From: Megaustenia siamemsis
Lineage: Eukaryota > Mollusca > Gastropoda > Stylommatophora > Ariophantidae
Direction of reading: 5' to 3'
Assembly (NCBI GenBank): GCA_032433765.1
Contig: JAVIAB010000160.1
Coordinates: 16,066,400-16,130,399 of the forward strand
DNA length: 64,000 nucleotides
Part shown: positions 43,555-55,868 of the stretch, piece by piece
Numbering within the stretch: position 1 is the stretch's first letter
Layout of the letters: each line of letters opens with the position of its first letter
Position numbers and translations under genes: made by a program
Notes under the pieces: model-generated
Told to the model about the DNA's origin: nothing
Database searches by the model: none
The model's input: only the letters and a program-made list of their open reading frames with translations

Positions 43555-43870
43555 TAGGGGTACTGGATGGTCTCGAGGCAAGACGCCGGTCTCGAAACAG
43601 AGAGGTTGTGGGTTCAAATCCTGGTTGAACCAGTCGCAATTTTTATTTATGATTTCCCACCGAGGCAACCACTCCCTGGTCACAGCAGTGAAGCTCGGCG
43701 TGAAACGCCAATTACTCAAAATAAAAAATATGACTACCTCCGAAAACGGGGTTATCTGCCTATGCGGCGAGGAACCCCTGTACACGCGGCTACCAGGAAA
43801 AAACGGATTAACACGCAAAATTCAGTTCATAGTCTCTGGGGACTACGTCAGAGCTGAAAGCTGCGAACGC
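43555..43870 (+). mobile_element. SINE2 (tRNA-derived)
   Basis: Has the head TGGTCTCGAGGCAAGACGCC, B box GGGTTCAAATCC and the family body. It is the cleanest tRNA-like head of the family in the window. Confidence 0.88.
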
Positions 43871-43934
43871 AAACGAAATAGATCATCATTACTGAGAGAA
43901 ACACAGTCACATATAAATTGTACACTGCAGCCTT

Positions 43935-44410
43935 GCTCTTTCTACAGGCCATAGACTGGATTATGAGAATAATTCAGAACAACAGAAATGGAATCCGTTG
44001 TCACTGACCAAACATGTTAATGTCTTAAACTATGTTGATGATATTGCTCCCCTATCACATAATCATCAACATATGGAAGATAAAATGAGCATACTTGATG
44101 AGAGATCACAACAGATGGGAAATAAAAAGAGATAAGACTACAATTATGTGAATTACTGCAGTTGGCAATAACCAAATAACAAAAGGAGAAATGCCTCTAC
44201 TAGACGTAACAATCTTACATATATCTTGGCAGTAATATGACAGAAATGGAGGAACGGAGAATGATACCAAACTAAAGATATTAAAAGCAAGAGGGGCATT
44301 CGTTGCACCTGGAAACATATGGAAGTCCAAAGAAATTAGGTTAAATACTAATATAAAACTGTTCAATCCAATGTTAAGTCAGTCCTATTATGGCTGTGAA
44401 ACATGAAAGA
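43935..44410 (+). mobile_element. LINE F fragment
   Basis: Contains the palm motif region (YVDDIAPLSHNHQHMEDKMS) and the next part as in 48340-49250. It stops at GGCTGTGAAACATG near 44407. Confidence 0.75.
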
Positions 44411-44734
44411 ACAATATTTATTTCACTGTTTTTGATACATCTTTAAAAGGGAGGAAAGGGGGACATACTAAATCAGGAATTGATTTCATCTAAAATAGAA
44501 TGAAATTCCGTGACGAATAAGAAACTAACTTTATTATCGATTCCTGTTCATATCTTCACTAATTAATATTGCTGTTTTTCTTCATTAAATTTCCGTTGTT
44601 TCTCTATGTGACTTCTCATGGAGAGTTATATATAAATACATGGAATATGGCGTTTTCAGCAAAATAGTTCAAAGTTGTCAGGTAATCATTGAATATCATA
44701 TAGATCATACTACCCTTCTTCGCAGTGGCCCTAG
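44411..44734. other. no gene recognised
   Basis: AT-rich spacer, nothing recognised. Confidence 0.45.
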
Positions 44735-44840
44735 AAACATTGTAGTCTTGCCAAATGAGTAGAGATAGAAAGGGAGGGCAACCCGGTACTCGTAAATGCC
44801 GTGCTGAATTCGTATATGTTGGGCCGCAAGGGGCAAGACA
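44735..44840. repeat. unclassified dispersed repeat
   Basis: Third copy of the short repeat (GGCAACCCGGTACTCGTAAA, GCCGTGCTGAATTCG). Nearby is a (GAT)n run at 44946-44970. Confidence 0.5.
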
Positions 44841-45169
44841 TAAAGGAGACATCATGACAACAAAAGTGGGGGGGGGGTGTCTGGCTAAAGATATATTCTT
44901 TCAAACGGACTATGCACAGTTCTGCAAAGGACATGTGACTCAATGATGATGATGATGATGATGATGATGAGGCTCATCTACAAGTAGGCTGATCATATGT
45001 GTGTCTTATTAACGGGGCATGATCGTTTTTTTTTTCATATTTCCTGGCTGTTCTAATTAATATATAACCAAATTAATAATAATGTTAATTTTCTTCCGTT
45101 TTTTACGTCACTTTTTGTCTCATTGTTAACTCTTTCGTTCCAATGTTTTTATGTCTATAATATCCAGTT

Positions 45170-45540
45170 ATGTCATTGGGTGATCATCATCAGGAGCGAT
45201 CATCTCTGTCCACATCACTCAGTCCTTCATGCGTGTCATAAGTTCAGTCGGTGAACTTTTCTTATGCCATTTGGATAAACGGTTCAATATTTTTATCTCT
45301 GTTTTCCTATACTTTTCTTACCATTCATCCTGCCTGTTGTAATATTCTCAATGCCATCTTTTCACATCACATGCCCAATAAATGTACAATGGCTTTTTAA
45401 ATTAATTCTGATGATATAATATATAATTTTGGTTTTTCCAGCTCCTTTAAAAGCACTCTTTATTTGTAATCTTTGCAGTCATAGAATTTGTAGCATTCTT
45501 CTAAAAAAAACAGCACATCAGCTGCCCCCAACGGTTTCTT
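45170..45540 (-). mobile_element. degraded RTE-like LINE fragment
   Basis: Minus-strand frames give FFRRMLQIL, CTFIGHVM and ENITTGRMNGKKS, matching the RTE-like C-terminus (FxRRML, GHVM, TGRxxGKRxRGR). Stops in all frames. Confidence 0.6.
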
Positions 45541-45629
45541 TACTGGTTTATACTTGTCGTCCATGACTCACATTAGAAGAAGTCGCCATAAAGTTAGATT
45601 TCTGTGTATATCATTCTGACGTGTTAGAC

Positions 45630-45975
45630 GCATGACAGGAAACAGTCTGAGATATAAGATCAGAAATGTTGAACTGAGAAATAACAAAGTTAGGAATATC
45701 TCCCGCCATGGAGAACATAAAGAAACAACAGATGAAATGGTTCGGTCACGTAAAAATACAGAAAGATAAAAAAAAAAAAATCGCATAGAGCCTTCAATAA
45801 AAGCTGCGAGAACACCAGACCCAAGGGTCGACCACGAAAAATATGCATTGATATAATTTTAGAAACACTAGAAAACATAATAGCAGAAAAAGCCAACAAA
45901 AAAGAAAGGGACAACAAACCATATCTCCCCTCAACGCTTAAAGAGAAAGTGAGCAAGGAAAGAAAAGAAGAAATT
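45630..45975 (+). mobile_element. LINE D 3'-end fragment
   Basis: Shares ACACCAGACCCAAGGGTCGA, ATTTTAGAAACACTAGAAAA and the terminal CTCAACGCTTAAAG block with the LINE D copies. The end is GAA-rich (AAGAAAAGAAGAAA). Confidence 0.75.
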
Positions 45976-46179
45976 TGTTTCATGTGTAATTATTCAACGA
46001 CCATTATTTTATTGTTGGATAAACAATATAGGCCCTTCTTCTCCATTTACTTCTTTTCTGGGTTCCAAACGACTCAATAAAATGCTATGTATATGTGACT
46101 CAGAGTTTTCTGGCCTCCTCAATGTAATTCCTTGCTAACTATTCTTTATTTTTTTTTTTTTTCGTTCTCCAACTTTTAC

Positions 46180-46470
46180 CTCTGACGAAGTCCTTAGAGA
46201 CTAGGAACTGAATTTTGCGTGTTGATCCGTTTTTCCCTGGCAGCCGTGTGCACAGGGGTCCCTCGTCGCACAGGCAGATAACTCTGACTTCGGAGGTATT
46301 CATATTTTTTTCCCTCGACGAGTAATTGACGTTTCAATCCGTGGCTTCGCTGCTGAGACCAGGGGTGGTTGCAGCAGAGAGAAATCATAAATAAAAATCC
46401 CAACCGGTGCAGCCGGGATTTGAACCACAACCTCTCTGTCTCGAGGCCGCCTCGACACCATGCCTTAATT
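46180..46470 (-). mobile_element. SINE2 (tRNA-derived)
   Basis: Minus-strand copy with B box GGTTCAAATCC and the full body (GACTAGGAACTGAATTTTGC side at left). Its head reaches about 46460. Confidence 0.85.
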
Positions 46471-46624
46471 TCAATTTATTATTTCTTTGTGAGTATCAAA
46501 CTAAGAACATTAATGAAATCATGGGGCAATTGTTTAGCTAAGAAAAAAATCCAGATTAGAGAAAAGTGGACATTGAATTTGAAGGGGCGGACAAAAAAAT
46601 CGAGGCCTTATATCTATATATTAG

Positions 46625-47099
<475 letters not shown>

Positions 47100-47132
47100 A
47101 GTCTGTCTGTCTGGTTGTCTGTCTGTCTGTCT

Positions 47133-47712
47133 AGGTTATGTTTATGTTTCTGTTTTAGTATGATAATAATTAGAGGAGAGGCAAGCAAAGAAGAGTCCAT
47201 GAAAATTAGACTTTGTAAAGAGAAATATTGCTTACTACTTTAACCCGCTACATTTCTGACGTTGGAATATAAGTTATCTCCACAAAGAATTGTTTGTTAC
47301 ATAATTTCCAATGTGATATGTTTGTTTTCATCACTGCTGGATCAGCTGAGAAAGTGATAGATGACTACCTCAATGAGTTGGTGAAAGATAGTAATAGAAT
47401 GAAAGTGCAATGTCACCTACAAATGATGTAACAAGTTACAGTGAATTTTCAGACTTCACTCCCTTGTTTTGGTAAGCTTAACAACTAACACAAAGTAGAC
47501 AACCACTGATGACGTAGTCAGCGAGTTCTGTTTGAAGTCCGTGAATGTAAGTGCCAATCAAATTACTTTTAGTCTGCCATGAGAGTCAAGAGGTGACATG
47601 TCACGTGATCTATCTCCATGTTTATAATACTTAAGGACCCAGTGTTTATGTTACAGATTAGAATCTTCAACAATATAACTAGTCCCACAAATGTATAGTT
47701 TTGCAAAATACA
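47133..47712. other. no gene recognised
   Basis: AT-rich spacer up to the inverted-repeat element. The last 10 bases (GCAAAATACA, 47703-47712) recur at 48104-48113. Confidence 0.5.
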
Positions 47713-48103
47713 GGGAACAGGCAAATAATTGCAGTGCTGCGGTAAAGCTGGTAGCAAGGAGCCAATGATGGGGAGTTAGACACTCCAAGGTATGTTTACA
47801 ACTTTACAAATAGGGAACACAATATAATAAGGACGTTTCGGCTAGGAGCCTTCTTCAGAAAACAAGGACAACAACAACAAACGATGAAGCATCCTAATCT
47901 ATATATACATGTTATATAGATAATAACATGTTATATAGATAATAACAAGTAGATATAGATAATTGTGCTTCATCGTTTGTTGTTGTTGTCCTTGTTTTCT
48001 GAAGTAGGCTCCTAGCCGAAATGTCAGTATTGTATTGTGTTCCATATTTGTAAAGCTGTCACCATACCTTGGAGTGTCTAACACTCCCCATCACTGGCTC
48101 TTC
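47713..48103. mobile_element. inverted-repeat (foldback/MITE-like) element
   Basis: Two arms of about 137 bp (47756-47891 and 47967-48103) are inverted copies of each other with a few differences, separated by a 75-bp AT-rich loop. Each arm contains CGTTTCGGCTAGGAGCC or its variant. The direct repeat GCAAAATACA at 47703-47712 and 48104-48113 may be a target-site duplication, or chance. No coding frame. A single-arm relative lies at 37851-38060. Confidence 0.78.
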
Positions 48104-48339
48104 GCAAAATACAACTGATATTAAAGATAGACCAATAAATATTCAATATTTCAGATTCTAGCTTTCAATAACTTATTGATATCTAGAGAAACATAACTGG
48201 TCCAACAAATACAGAATGTCTTTCCCAATAAAATTGATACAAGTAAAAAATATTGAACCTGATAAGAACAATGTATGAAGGAATTAAATGTAGTGTTGTG
48301 CACGAAGGGCAGTTTACATAAACAGTTGAAATAAGAACA

Positions 48340-49250
48340 TGAGTAAGTCAGGGATGCCTTCCATCTTCATTTCTCTTTCTTCTGACCATATATTTGATTA
48401 TGAAAATAACTTAGAACAGCAGAAATGGAATCCAGTACTTAACAACTTAATGACTTAGTCTTTGCTGATGACATAGCTCCCCTATCACATAATCATCAAC
48501 AGATGCAAGATAAAATGAGCATACTTGACGAGAGATCACACCAGCTGGGACTGAAAATAAATAGAGATAAGACCAAAATTATGAAATTTAATGCAGTTGG
48601 CAATAACCAGATAACAATATGAGAAATACCTCTACTAGACGTACAATCTTACATATATTTGGACAGTAATATAGATAAAGAGGGAGGAACTGAAAATGGT
48701 ATAAAAATAAGGATACAAAAAGGAAGAGTATCCTTCGTTGGGACAAGAAAACATACGGAAATCAAAAGAAATTAGGTTAAATACAAAAATATAAATGTTG
48801 AACTCCATTGTTAAATCAGTACTATTATATGGATGTGAAACATGGAGACAACAAAAATGATACACATGACGATACAGACTTTCATTAATGGATGATTGAG
48901 CAGAATAAAAGGATGGAAATGGCAGGACAAAATCACTAACATAGAATTATGGAAATATACCAGTCAAATACCAGTGGATAAAGAGATACAACGAAGACGA
49001 TGGCTCTAGATAGAACACACATTTCGGAAGTCAACTGAGAGTTTTACACGACAGGCATTTTTTTGGAATCCGAAAGAAAAAAAGATAAAGAGGAAAACCA
49101 AAATATTATTGAAGAAGTCAGGTGGAAGCATAGATGAAGATGATGGGGAAGACATGGAACTGTCTTTAAAAATGACAAGAAACAGAACGGCTTAAAAAGT
49201 GTTTGTTAAAGACCTTTGCTCCACAGGGAGCTGAAAAGGTAGAAGAAGAA
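48340..49250 (+). mobile_element. LINE F, longest copy
   Basis: Stops and frame changes break it, but it keeps the palm (FADDIAPLSHNHQQMQDKMS), LGLKINRDKTKIM, VLLYGCETW, and the RRRWL domain region. The 3' end is CTTTGCTCCACAGGGAGCTG followed by AGAAGAAGAAGATAC. The 5' boundary is not visible; upstream of 48340 no match was recognised. Confidence 0.8.
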
Positions 49251-49254
49251 GAAG

Positions 49255-49735
49255 ATACAGGGTGGGGGGAACTGTTCTAGAGGAGCACAGCTAGTTCGTC
49301 CTCATCTTATCGGTCACCCGTTAAGAGGGCATAGATGTATTGGGTCGCTAGCTTACGGCAAACAGCCGCGATATCTGAGTCGTTTTTCGGCCCGATACAT
49401 CCGTCTTCTGCATCGATTGTTATATTTGCTTAACAATGTTTACTATGACAGCGGTAAAATGTGGTCTGTTCTTTTCAACTTTAAACTGCCGTGGCTCCTT
49501 TAACGTGCGTGATTGCACACGAGACCTCCTGCTTTTCGCCGTTTTTTCGAGAGTGCTAGACGTCGGATCTCAACAGAAAAAGAGGAAGGGTAAACGAAGC
49601 AACTAAGAAAACACAAGTTCAATTTTTGAAAAAAACTTCCTAGCCTGTGGTAGGAATCAAACCATGGTCCTTCTTGTCCACGGGCTGACGTATTAGATCT
49701 AGACCACACAGTGCCCGATAACTAATTCAAAAACG
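49255..49735 (-). mobile_element. SINE-J (tRNA-derived), diverged
   Basis: Shares a head-like segment with 41270-41660 (CCTGTGGTAGGAATCAAACC side on the plus strand corresponds to a degraded B box), plus the AACTGCCGTGGCTCC region. The left half has no partner. Confidence 0.5.
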
Positions 49736-49879
49736 TAGTCAGCATCTCATAACCATATTTGATGTAGTAACAAATATTGTCTTCTAGAAAATCATAATTA
49801 ATGCAATAAATACCCAGTAGTTTCTGAGTATAACTGATGGCGATCTAGAGAACTTGTAACATTAATATCCAGAATCTTA

Positions 49880-49977
49880 AAATGATGTTACGATGCACTG
49901 TAGATAGAAGTTTGTTGAAGGACATGATCGCCCACACCAACCGGTATGGCACATGATGATGATGATGGTGGTGATGG

Positions 49978-50013
<36 letters not shown>
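49880..50013 (+). mobile_element. LINE 3' end with expanded GAT tail
   Basis: The block CGATGCACTGTAGATA, GGACATGATCGCCCACACCA and CGGTATGGCACATGATGATG matches the 3' end at 1820-1900. Here the tail is expanded to a long GAT/GGT array to 50013. Confidence 0.75.
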
Positions 50014-50014
<1 letters not shown>

Positions 50015-50047
50015 CTCAAAATATCTTCTTCTTCAACCTTGCAACTG

Positions 50048-50309
50048 CTTGTGGAGTATAGGTCTTCAACAAACACTTTCATCTCCCTGTGGAGTATAGG
50101 TCTTCAACAAACACTTTCATCTCCCTGTGGAGCATAGGTCTTCAACAAACACTTTCTTCTCCCTGTGGAGCATAGGTCTTCAACAAACACTTTTATCTCC
50201 CTGTGAAGCATAGGTCTTCAACAAACACTTTCTTCTCCCTGTGGAGCATAGGTCTTCAACAAACGCTTTCATCTCCCTGTGAAGCATAGGTCTTCAACAA
50301 ACACTTTCC
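50048..50309. repeat. 38-bp tandem repeat from the LINE F 3' end
   Basis: About seven units of CTCCCTGTGGAGCATAGGTC plus TTCAACAAACACTTTCAT. The unit equals the terminal block of LINE F, which continues at the right end into a minus-strand LINE F fragment. Confidence 0.93.
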
Positions 50310-50645
50310 ACGCCGTTCTGGTTCTTGCCATTATTTTAAGTTCATTCCATGTCTTCCCCATCTCAGCATCCATCTGTCTTCTCTAAGTATCCTTCCTGTT
50401 TGTCCATCCCCTACCGATCCCTAAAAAAGGGCTCGTCGTGTAATACTCTCAGTTCGCTTTCCGTAGTATGTGTCCTATCCAGCTTCATCATCATTGTCGT
50501 TTCTCTTTGTCCACTAGTATCTCACTAGCACTTTTCCATAATCCTGCGTTATTGATTTTGTCCTGTCATTTCCATCCTTTTATTCCACACAAGCATCCAT
50601 TAATGAAGGTCTGTATCTTCGTGATTGTCAGTCTCAAAATATAGT
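50310..50645 (-). mobile_element. LINE F fragment
   Basis: Continues from the 38-bp array with the minus-strand LINE F 3' region, including CATCTCAGCATCCATCTGTC and ATGAAGGTCTGTATCTTCGT. Confidence 0.75.
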
Positions 50646-51264
50646 TGATAATATTTATCTAGAGAAGTGTAATTAATCCAATTAAATATACAATACATCA
50701 GAATGTACCTGACAAAAAAAGAGACACAAGCAATTTCATGGAAATAACCTCATTCAACCTTTTATCGGTGACAAGTTTCTGATATGAGCAGTACGTCAAA
50801 ATATTTTTTTTTCCAAAAAGATCAAGCGAAAGCTTGTTAATAATAATAATCATATCAGCATTTTCAAAGACTGTTGTATAATTTTATCATCGGCATGAAA
50901 ATGTCTCTCTCCATTCTTCTTTTCTTTCTGCTCTTCCCCATTAATACACTCCTCAACGTGATCCTCAACAAGTCGTCGAATGTTATCCTTGGGCACGTTG
51001 CATCATCAAATATGGTGTTTTAAAATATTGGAACGTCTATACACAAAGGGACAAAACAAATATTGCATTTTTCAAATACAAAGACAAAATCGCTTGCAGG
51101 GAGTTGCAGGACCAAATAATAACATTACATCTGATTGATATCAGGATTATCAATAAACGGTTAGTATCAGGGGACACGATAATGGTTGTAGTCAGGGAGT
51201 GTACTATTTACTGAAATATTGATAAACTGAATACACTGTCTGCCTTTCTGTCTGTGCGTATGTC
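50646..51264. other. no gene recognised
   Basis: AT-rich spacer without a recognised feature. Confidence 0.45.
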
Positions 51265-51424
51265 TACCCGAGGTAGCTTAGTTGGCCGTGTGGTCTAGCC
51301 TTTGTTTCTTGTGGCAAGGTGTTGTGTCGAGGAGTTAGGGTTTAATCCTGCTTCGGACTGGCTATTGTTATTTGTATTTTCTGTTGTTGATTACTGGTGA
51401 TTTGTTGTCGAGTGTTGTAAGCAT
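51265..51424 (+). mobile_element. SINE-K, head half (interrupted)
   Basis: tRNA-like head with GGTAGCTTAGTTGGCC (A box) and GGGTTTAATCCTGC (B box). The body stops at GTTGTAAGCAT and continues at 52022 after a LINE B insertion. Other heads are at 61105-61150 (-), 61195 and 61990 (+). Confidence 0.75.
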
Positions 51425-52021
51425 CGGACGGAGGATGTGCAAAGGGGGTGAGATGCGGAGTGGCTCGGGCAAAAGCAGCTTTCCAAAAGGTGTGGAAGAT
51501 GCTGTGCGGTTAATTTTTGACAATGAAAACAAGAAAGAGAGTTCTTAGGTGTTATGTAGAGCCAGACTTAACATATGGATGCGAATCATGGACGGTGGGA
51601 CAACGGACAAGAAAATCACTGGAATCTGTAGATGTGTGGTTTTACAGAAGAATGCTGAGAATACACACCATGGACAGCTACGAAGAGTTCATAGAGTGAG
51701 AATACATACCATGGACAGCTAATGAAAATGTTCTGAGAGAGGTCAACGCAAAAAGAGAGCTAATTTCCAATATTAGGAAGAAACAATCATCATTTTTTGG
51801 CCATGTAATGAGAAGAGAACAACTGAAATATATTGTAACAACTGGAAAAATTGAGGGACGAGGAGATAGAGGGAAGCTAAGAGAAAAAATAACAGACAGC
51901 TTAAGAGAATGGCTTGGCAGAAGGTCAACAACAGAAATGATAAATAGCTGCCGAGATCGAAAGTTGTGGAGAGACATGATCACCTACGCCAGTAGGCCCG
52001 GTACTTGATGATGATGATGAT
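51425..52021 (+). mobile_element. LINE B, 5'-truncated insertion in SINE-K
   Basis: Reads the C-terminal domain: ARAKAAFQKVWKMLC-like start, RVLRCYVEPDLTYGCESWT, LESVDVWFYRRMLR, FFGHVMRREQLKYIVTT. It ends ...AGGCCCGGTACTTGATGATG with a GAT tail. Direct repeats GTTGTAA(G/A)CAT at 51414-51424 and 52022-52032 frame it, with one mismatch. Confidence 0.85.
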
Positions 52022-52330
52022 GTTGTAAACATACCTCTTCCTCTGAAATAATTCGCTGATCTATCGCCTCTGGAGTTTCCATCTGTAATCATATTTATTT
52101 ATTATTTGTCTTCCTAGAGTCTACCCATCTGTCTATCACATTCAGGTTTACGGGCAGTAAGTTAAATAGGATAACCCACCAACTAGCGTGACGTGTTCAA
52201 ATATAGAACATGTAGACGGCTGATATCACTCTCCCCCTCGACCATCTCTGCGCGCAAAGCTGAACGTCACGCTAATTATTCGTTCTCCAGGAGTTCCCAC
52301 TCAGCCCGCAGACCTCTGTCTATCTATGTG
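52022..52330 (+). mobile_element. SINE-K, tail half
   Basis: Continues the SINE-K body after the LINE B insertion: CCTCTTCCTCTGAAATAATT, CTAGCGTGACGTGTTCAAA and the GAGTTCCCACTCAGCCCGCA end. It matches 61300-61620. Confidence 0.75.
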
Positions 52331-52658
52331 TCTGTCTACCAGACTGTTTGTAAGTCTGTCTAACAATCTGTCTACCTGTTTGTCAGTATGCCTAATTACC
52401 AGAAATATTTCACTGTCTGTCTGTCTAACCATCGGTCTAACTGTTTGTCAGTATGCCTTATCGCTAGAGATATTTCAGTCTGTCTACGCACCACATAGAG
52501 TGTCCTCATAATTGCCTGTTCAGTTTCTCATTAACCGCTTCGTTTTCTTCGTTTCTATTCGTTAAACTATAGCCATCATATCAACATGCCTACTTCTCTG
52601 TCTGTCCTTAGATCAAATATCTAAGTCCTAGAACATTTCTCTGTGTATAATTTGTCTG

Positions 52659-52661
<3 letters not shown>

Positions 52662-52724
<63 letters not shown>
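52662..52724. repeat. (AT)n microsatellite
   Basis: About 31 AT units between TCTG-type repeats. Confidence 0.97.
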
Positions 52725-52726
<2 letters not shown>

Positions 52727-52779
52727 GTCTAATTGTTTGTTCTTGACTGTCGTTCTGTCGGTTTATTTACGTATAAATG

Positions 52780-53575
<796 letters not shown>

Positions 53576-53629
53576 ATGTGATTCATGTATGTATGTCTAT
53601 CATTTTTCCTTTCTAGTTACTTTTCTTTT

Positions 53630-53868
53630 TGTTTAGTAATATCTTAGTCATATGACTCATAAAGCTTATTGTGCGATGATCACCGCATTCAATCGCACCC
53701 GATTTCTTTGGTAGGGCTATGAATATTGATTTGAGGATGTCGTCTGGTATATATATCCGCTATTGTAGATATCATTCAATATTTTTTTTTATTACTTCTA
53801 TTCCAAAATCACCCATGGCTTCAATCTCTTCTTAAGTTATATTATCTGGTCCAGGAGATGAATCACAT
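53630..53868 (-). mobile_element. LINE B fragment with empty insertion site
   Basis: The minus strand matches the LINE B region just upstream of the reverse transcriptase palm, continuous across TTCTTTGGTAGGG at 53704-53716. In the larger copy this 13-mer is duplicated around a 725-bp insert. Confidence 0.8.
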
Positions 53869-53889
53869 ATAGGTAGGTAGGTTGGTTGG

Positions 53890-54543
53890 TTGGTAGTTAG
53901 GTAGATGATAAATATTGCAACCAGTTAAATGAGGCACTTCATAAATGAAAACCACATGAAAACACCATAGTTCTAGGGGATTTTAACGCAAAAGTAGGAA
54001 AGGAAAGATTTGAGGAAGTAGTTGGTCATTGTGGCTTAGGCGAGAGGAATGAAAGAGGTGAGAAATTTATTGACTGGGCAAGAACACACAACATGATGAT
54101 AGGAAACACCTGGTTTAAGCAACATCCAAGACGTCTGTGGACATGGAAAAGCCCAGGGGACAACGCACGTAATCAAATTGATTATATAATGATAAGCAAT
54201 AGATTTAGAAACAGTCCGGTGTGTGTAAAAACTAGACCAGGGGCAGATTGCAATAGTGATCATGTACCAGTTGTGGGAAAGCTTAGAGTAAAATTAAAAA
54301 CAACAAAACGAGCCTCAGTTAACATCAAGTTAAATTTATATTTACTAAAATCAGACAAGAAGCTGCAAGACAAATATAAAATCACAATTCAGAACCGGTA
54401 TAATGCAATAGAGAAGATGCAAAGCATTGATAAACAGTGGGAAATGTGCTAAAAGAATCAATGCAACAAACATAAAAAGAGTTCATACCACCAGTGAGGA
54501 CAAATTCAAGAAAGAAACGGGTGACATTTTGCCGCTAATGGAT
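53890..54543 (+). mobile_element. LINE B endonuclease fragment, opposite strand
   Basis: Plus-strand frame with GDFNAKVGKERFEEV, WFKQHPRRLWTWKSPGDNA, NQIDYIMISNRFRN and ADCNSDHVPVVGKLRVK (the 54093-54452 frame covers most), i.e. the catalytic core of an exonuclease-endonuclease-phosphatase domain. It lies back to back with the minus fragment at 53630. Confidence 0.85.
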
Positions 54544-54655
54544 ACATCATCATCATCATCAAGTACCGGGCCTACTGGCGTAGGTGATCATGGCTCTCCA
54601 CAACTTTCGATCTCGACAGCTATTTATCATTTCTGTTGTTGACCTCTCTGCCAAG

Positions 54656-55180
54656 TCATTCTCTTAAGCTGTCTGTTATTTTTTCTCTTTGCTTCTCTCT
54701 ATCTCTTCGTCCCTCAATTTTCCCAGTTGTTACAATATATTCCAGTTGTTCTCTTCTCATTACATGGCCAAAAAATGATGATTGTTTCTTCCTAATATTG
54801 GAAATTAGCTCTCTTTTTGCTGTGACCTCTCTCAGAACATCTTCATTACTTTTCTTAGCTATCCATAGTACACTCAACATTCTTCTGTAAAACCACATTT
54901 CTACAGACTCCAGTGATTTTCTTGTCTGTTTTCCTATTGTCCATGATTCGCATCCATATGTTAAGACTGGCTCTATATAACATTTAAGAACTCTTTTTCT
55001 TGTTTCTATTGTCAAAAATGGATTGCATAGTATTTTCCTCATTTTCTGGAAAGCTGCTTTTGCCTGAGCCATTCTGCATCTCTCCTCTTTTGTACATCTT
55101 CCGTCTGAGGTTAACAAAGTTCCCAAATATTTAAATTCATTTACCTTAATAATATTGTTCCACATGTCTTTATTTTGCAC
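54656..55180 (-). pseudogene. LINE B C-terminal domain
   Basis: 174 codons: FKYLGTLLTSDGRC, AQAKAAFQKMRKIL, VLTYGCESWTIGKQ, LESVEMWFYRRML, FFGHVMRREQLEY. It follows the reverse transcriptase in another frame after a frameshift near 55160. The pattern (LGxxxTSDG...YGCESWT...WFYRRM...GHVMRR) is the standard BovB/RTE C-terminus. Confidence 0.85.
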
Positions 55181-55803
55181 TGAGGTGATGTCTTTTTCTT
55201 TGTTGTTACCATTACCTCTGTCTTTTTGCTATTAAGGCTGAGTCCTTTATTTTTGCTTTCTTTCACTATAATGTCCAACATTTCTTGTAACTCATTTTCA
55301 CTCTTAGCGATTAAGACTGTATCATCAACATACCTTAGATTATTTATATTATGATCTCCAAATGTTTTTCCATGCATGTCCCTTATGGTTATTAAAATAA
55401 TCTCACTATAAATATTAAACAAATCTGGTGACAGCACACAACCTTGTCTAACACCCTGTTTTATTTGTTGAAACATTCCCAATTGGTTTCCAGTTCTTAT
55501 GGCCGCTGTTTGTTGCCAGTACATGTTCTTTATTATTCTTAGATCTTTGCTGTGTACGTTTATGCTTTCTAAAATTTTGATTATTTCTTGGTGCTTTACT
55601 TTATCAAATGCCTTGGTGTAATCTATGAAGCATAGGTATAGATCTGTTTTCACCTCTATGGCTCTTTCTACTAAAGATCTTATGACATAAATGGCATTGC
55701 TTGTTCCTTTATCTCTAACAAAACCACACTGTTCATCGCTAATTTCTGGACTGATTTTGTTTCGCACTCTTCGCATGATGATTCTTAGTAATATCTTAGT
55801 CAT
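55141..55803 (-). pseudogene. LINE B reverse transcriptase
   Basis: 220 codons with motif A (FIDYTKAFDKV), the QGVRQGCVLSPDLFNIY motif B and the active-site motif RYVDDTVLIA (YVDD in place of the commoner YADD), followed by SLNSKKTEVMV. The frame start is downstream of the true N-terminus of the domain, which the 725-bp insert separates from the endonuclease side. Confidence 0.88.
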
Positions 55804-55868
55804 ATGACTGATAAGGCTTATTGTGCGATGATCATCGCATTCAATCGCACCCGATTTCTTTGGTAGGG

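Noticed and set aside
43565..43640. tRNA gene at the SINE2 head
   Set aside because: Same reasoning: it is a tRNA-derived SINE head repeated elsewhere.
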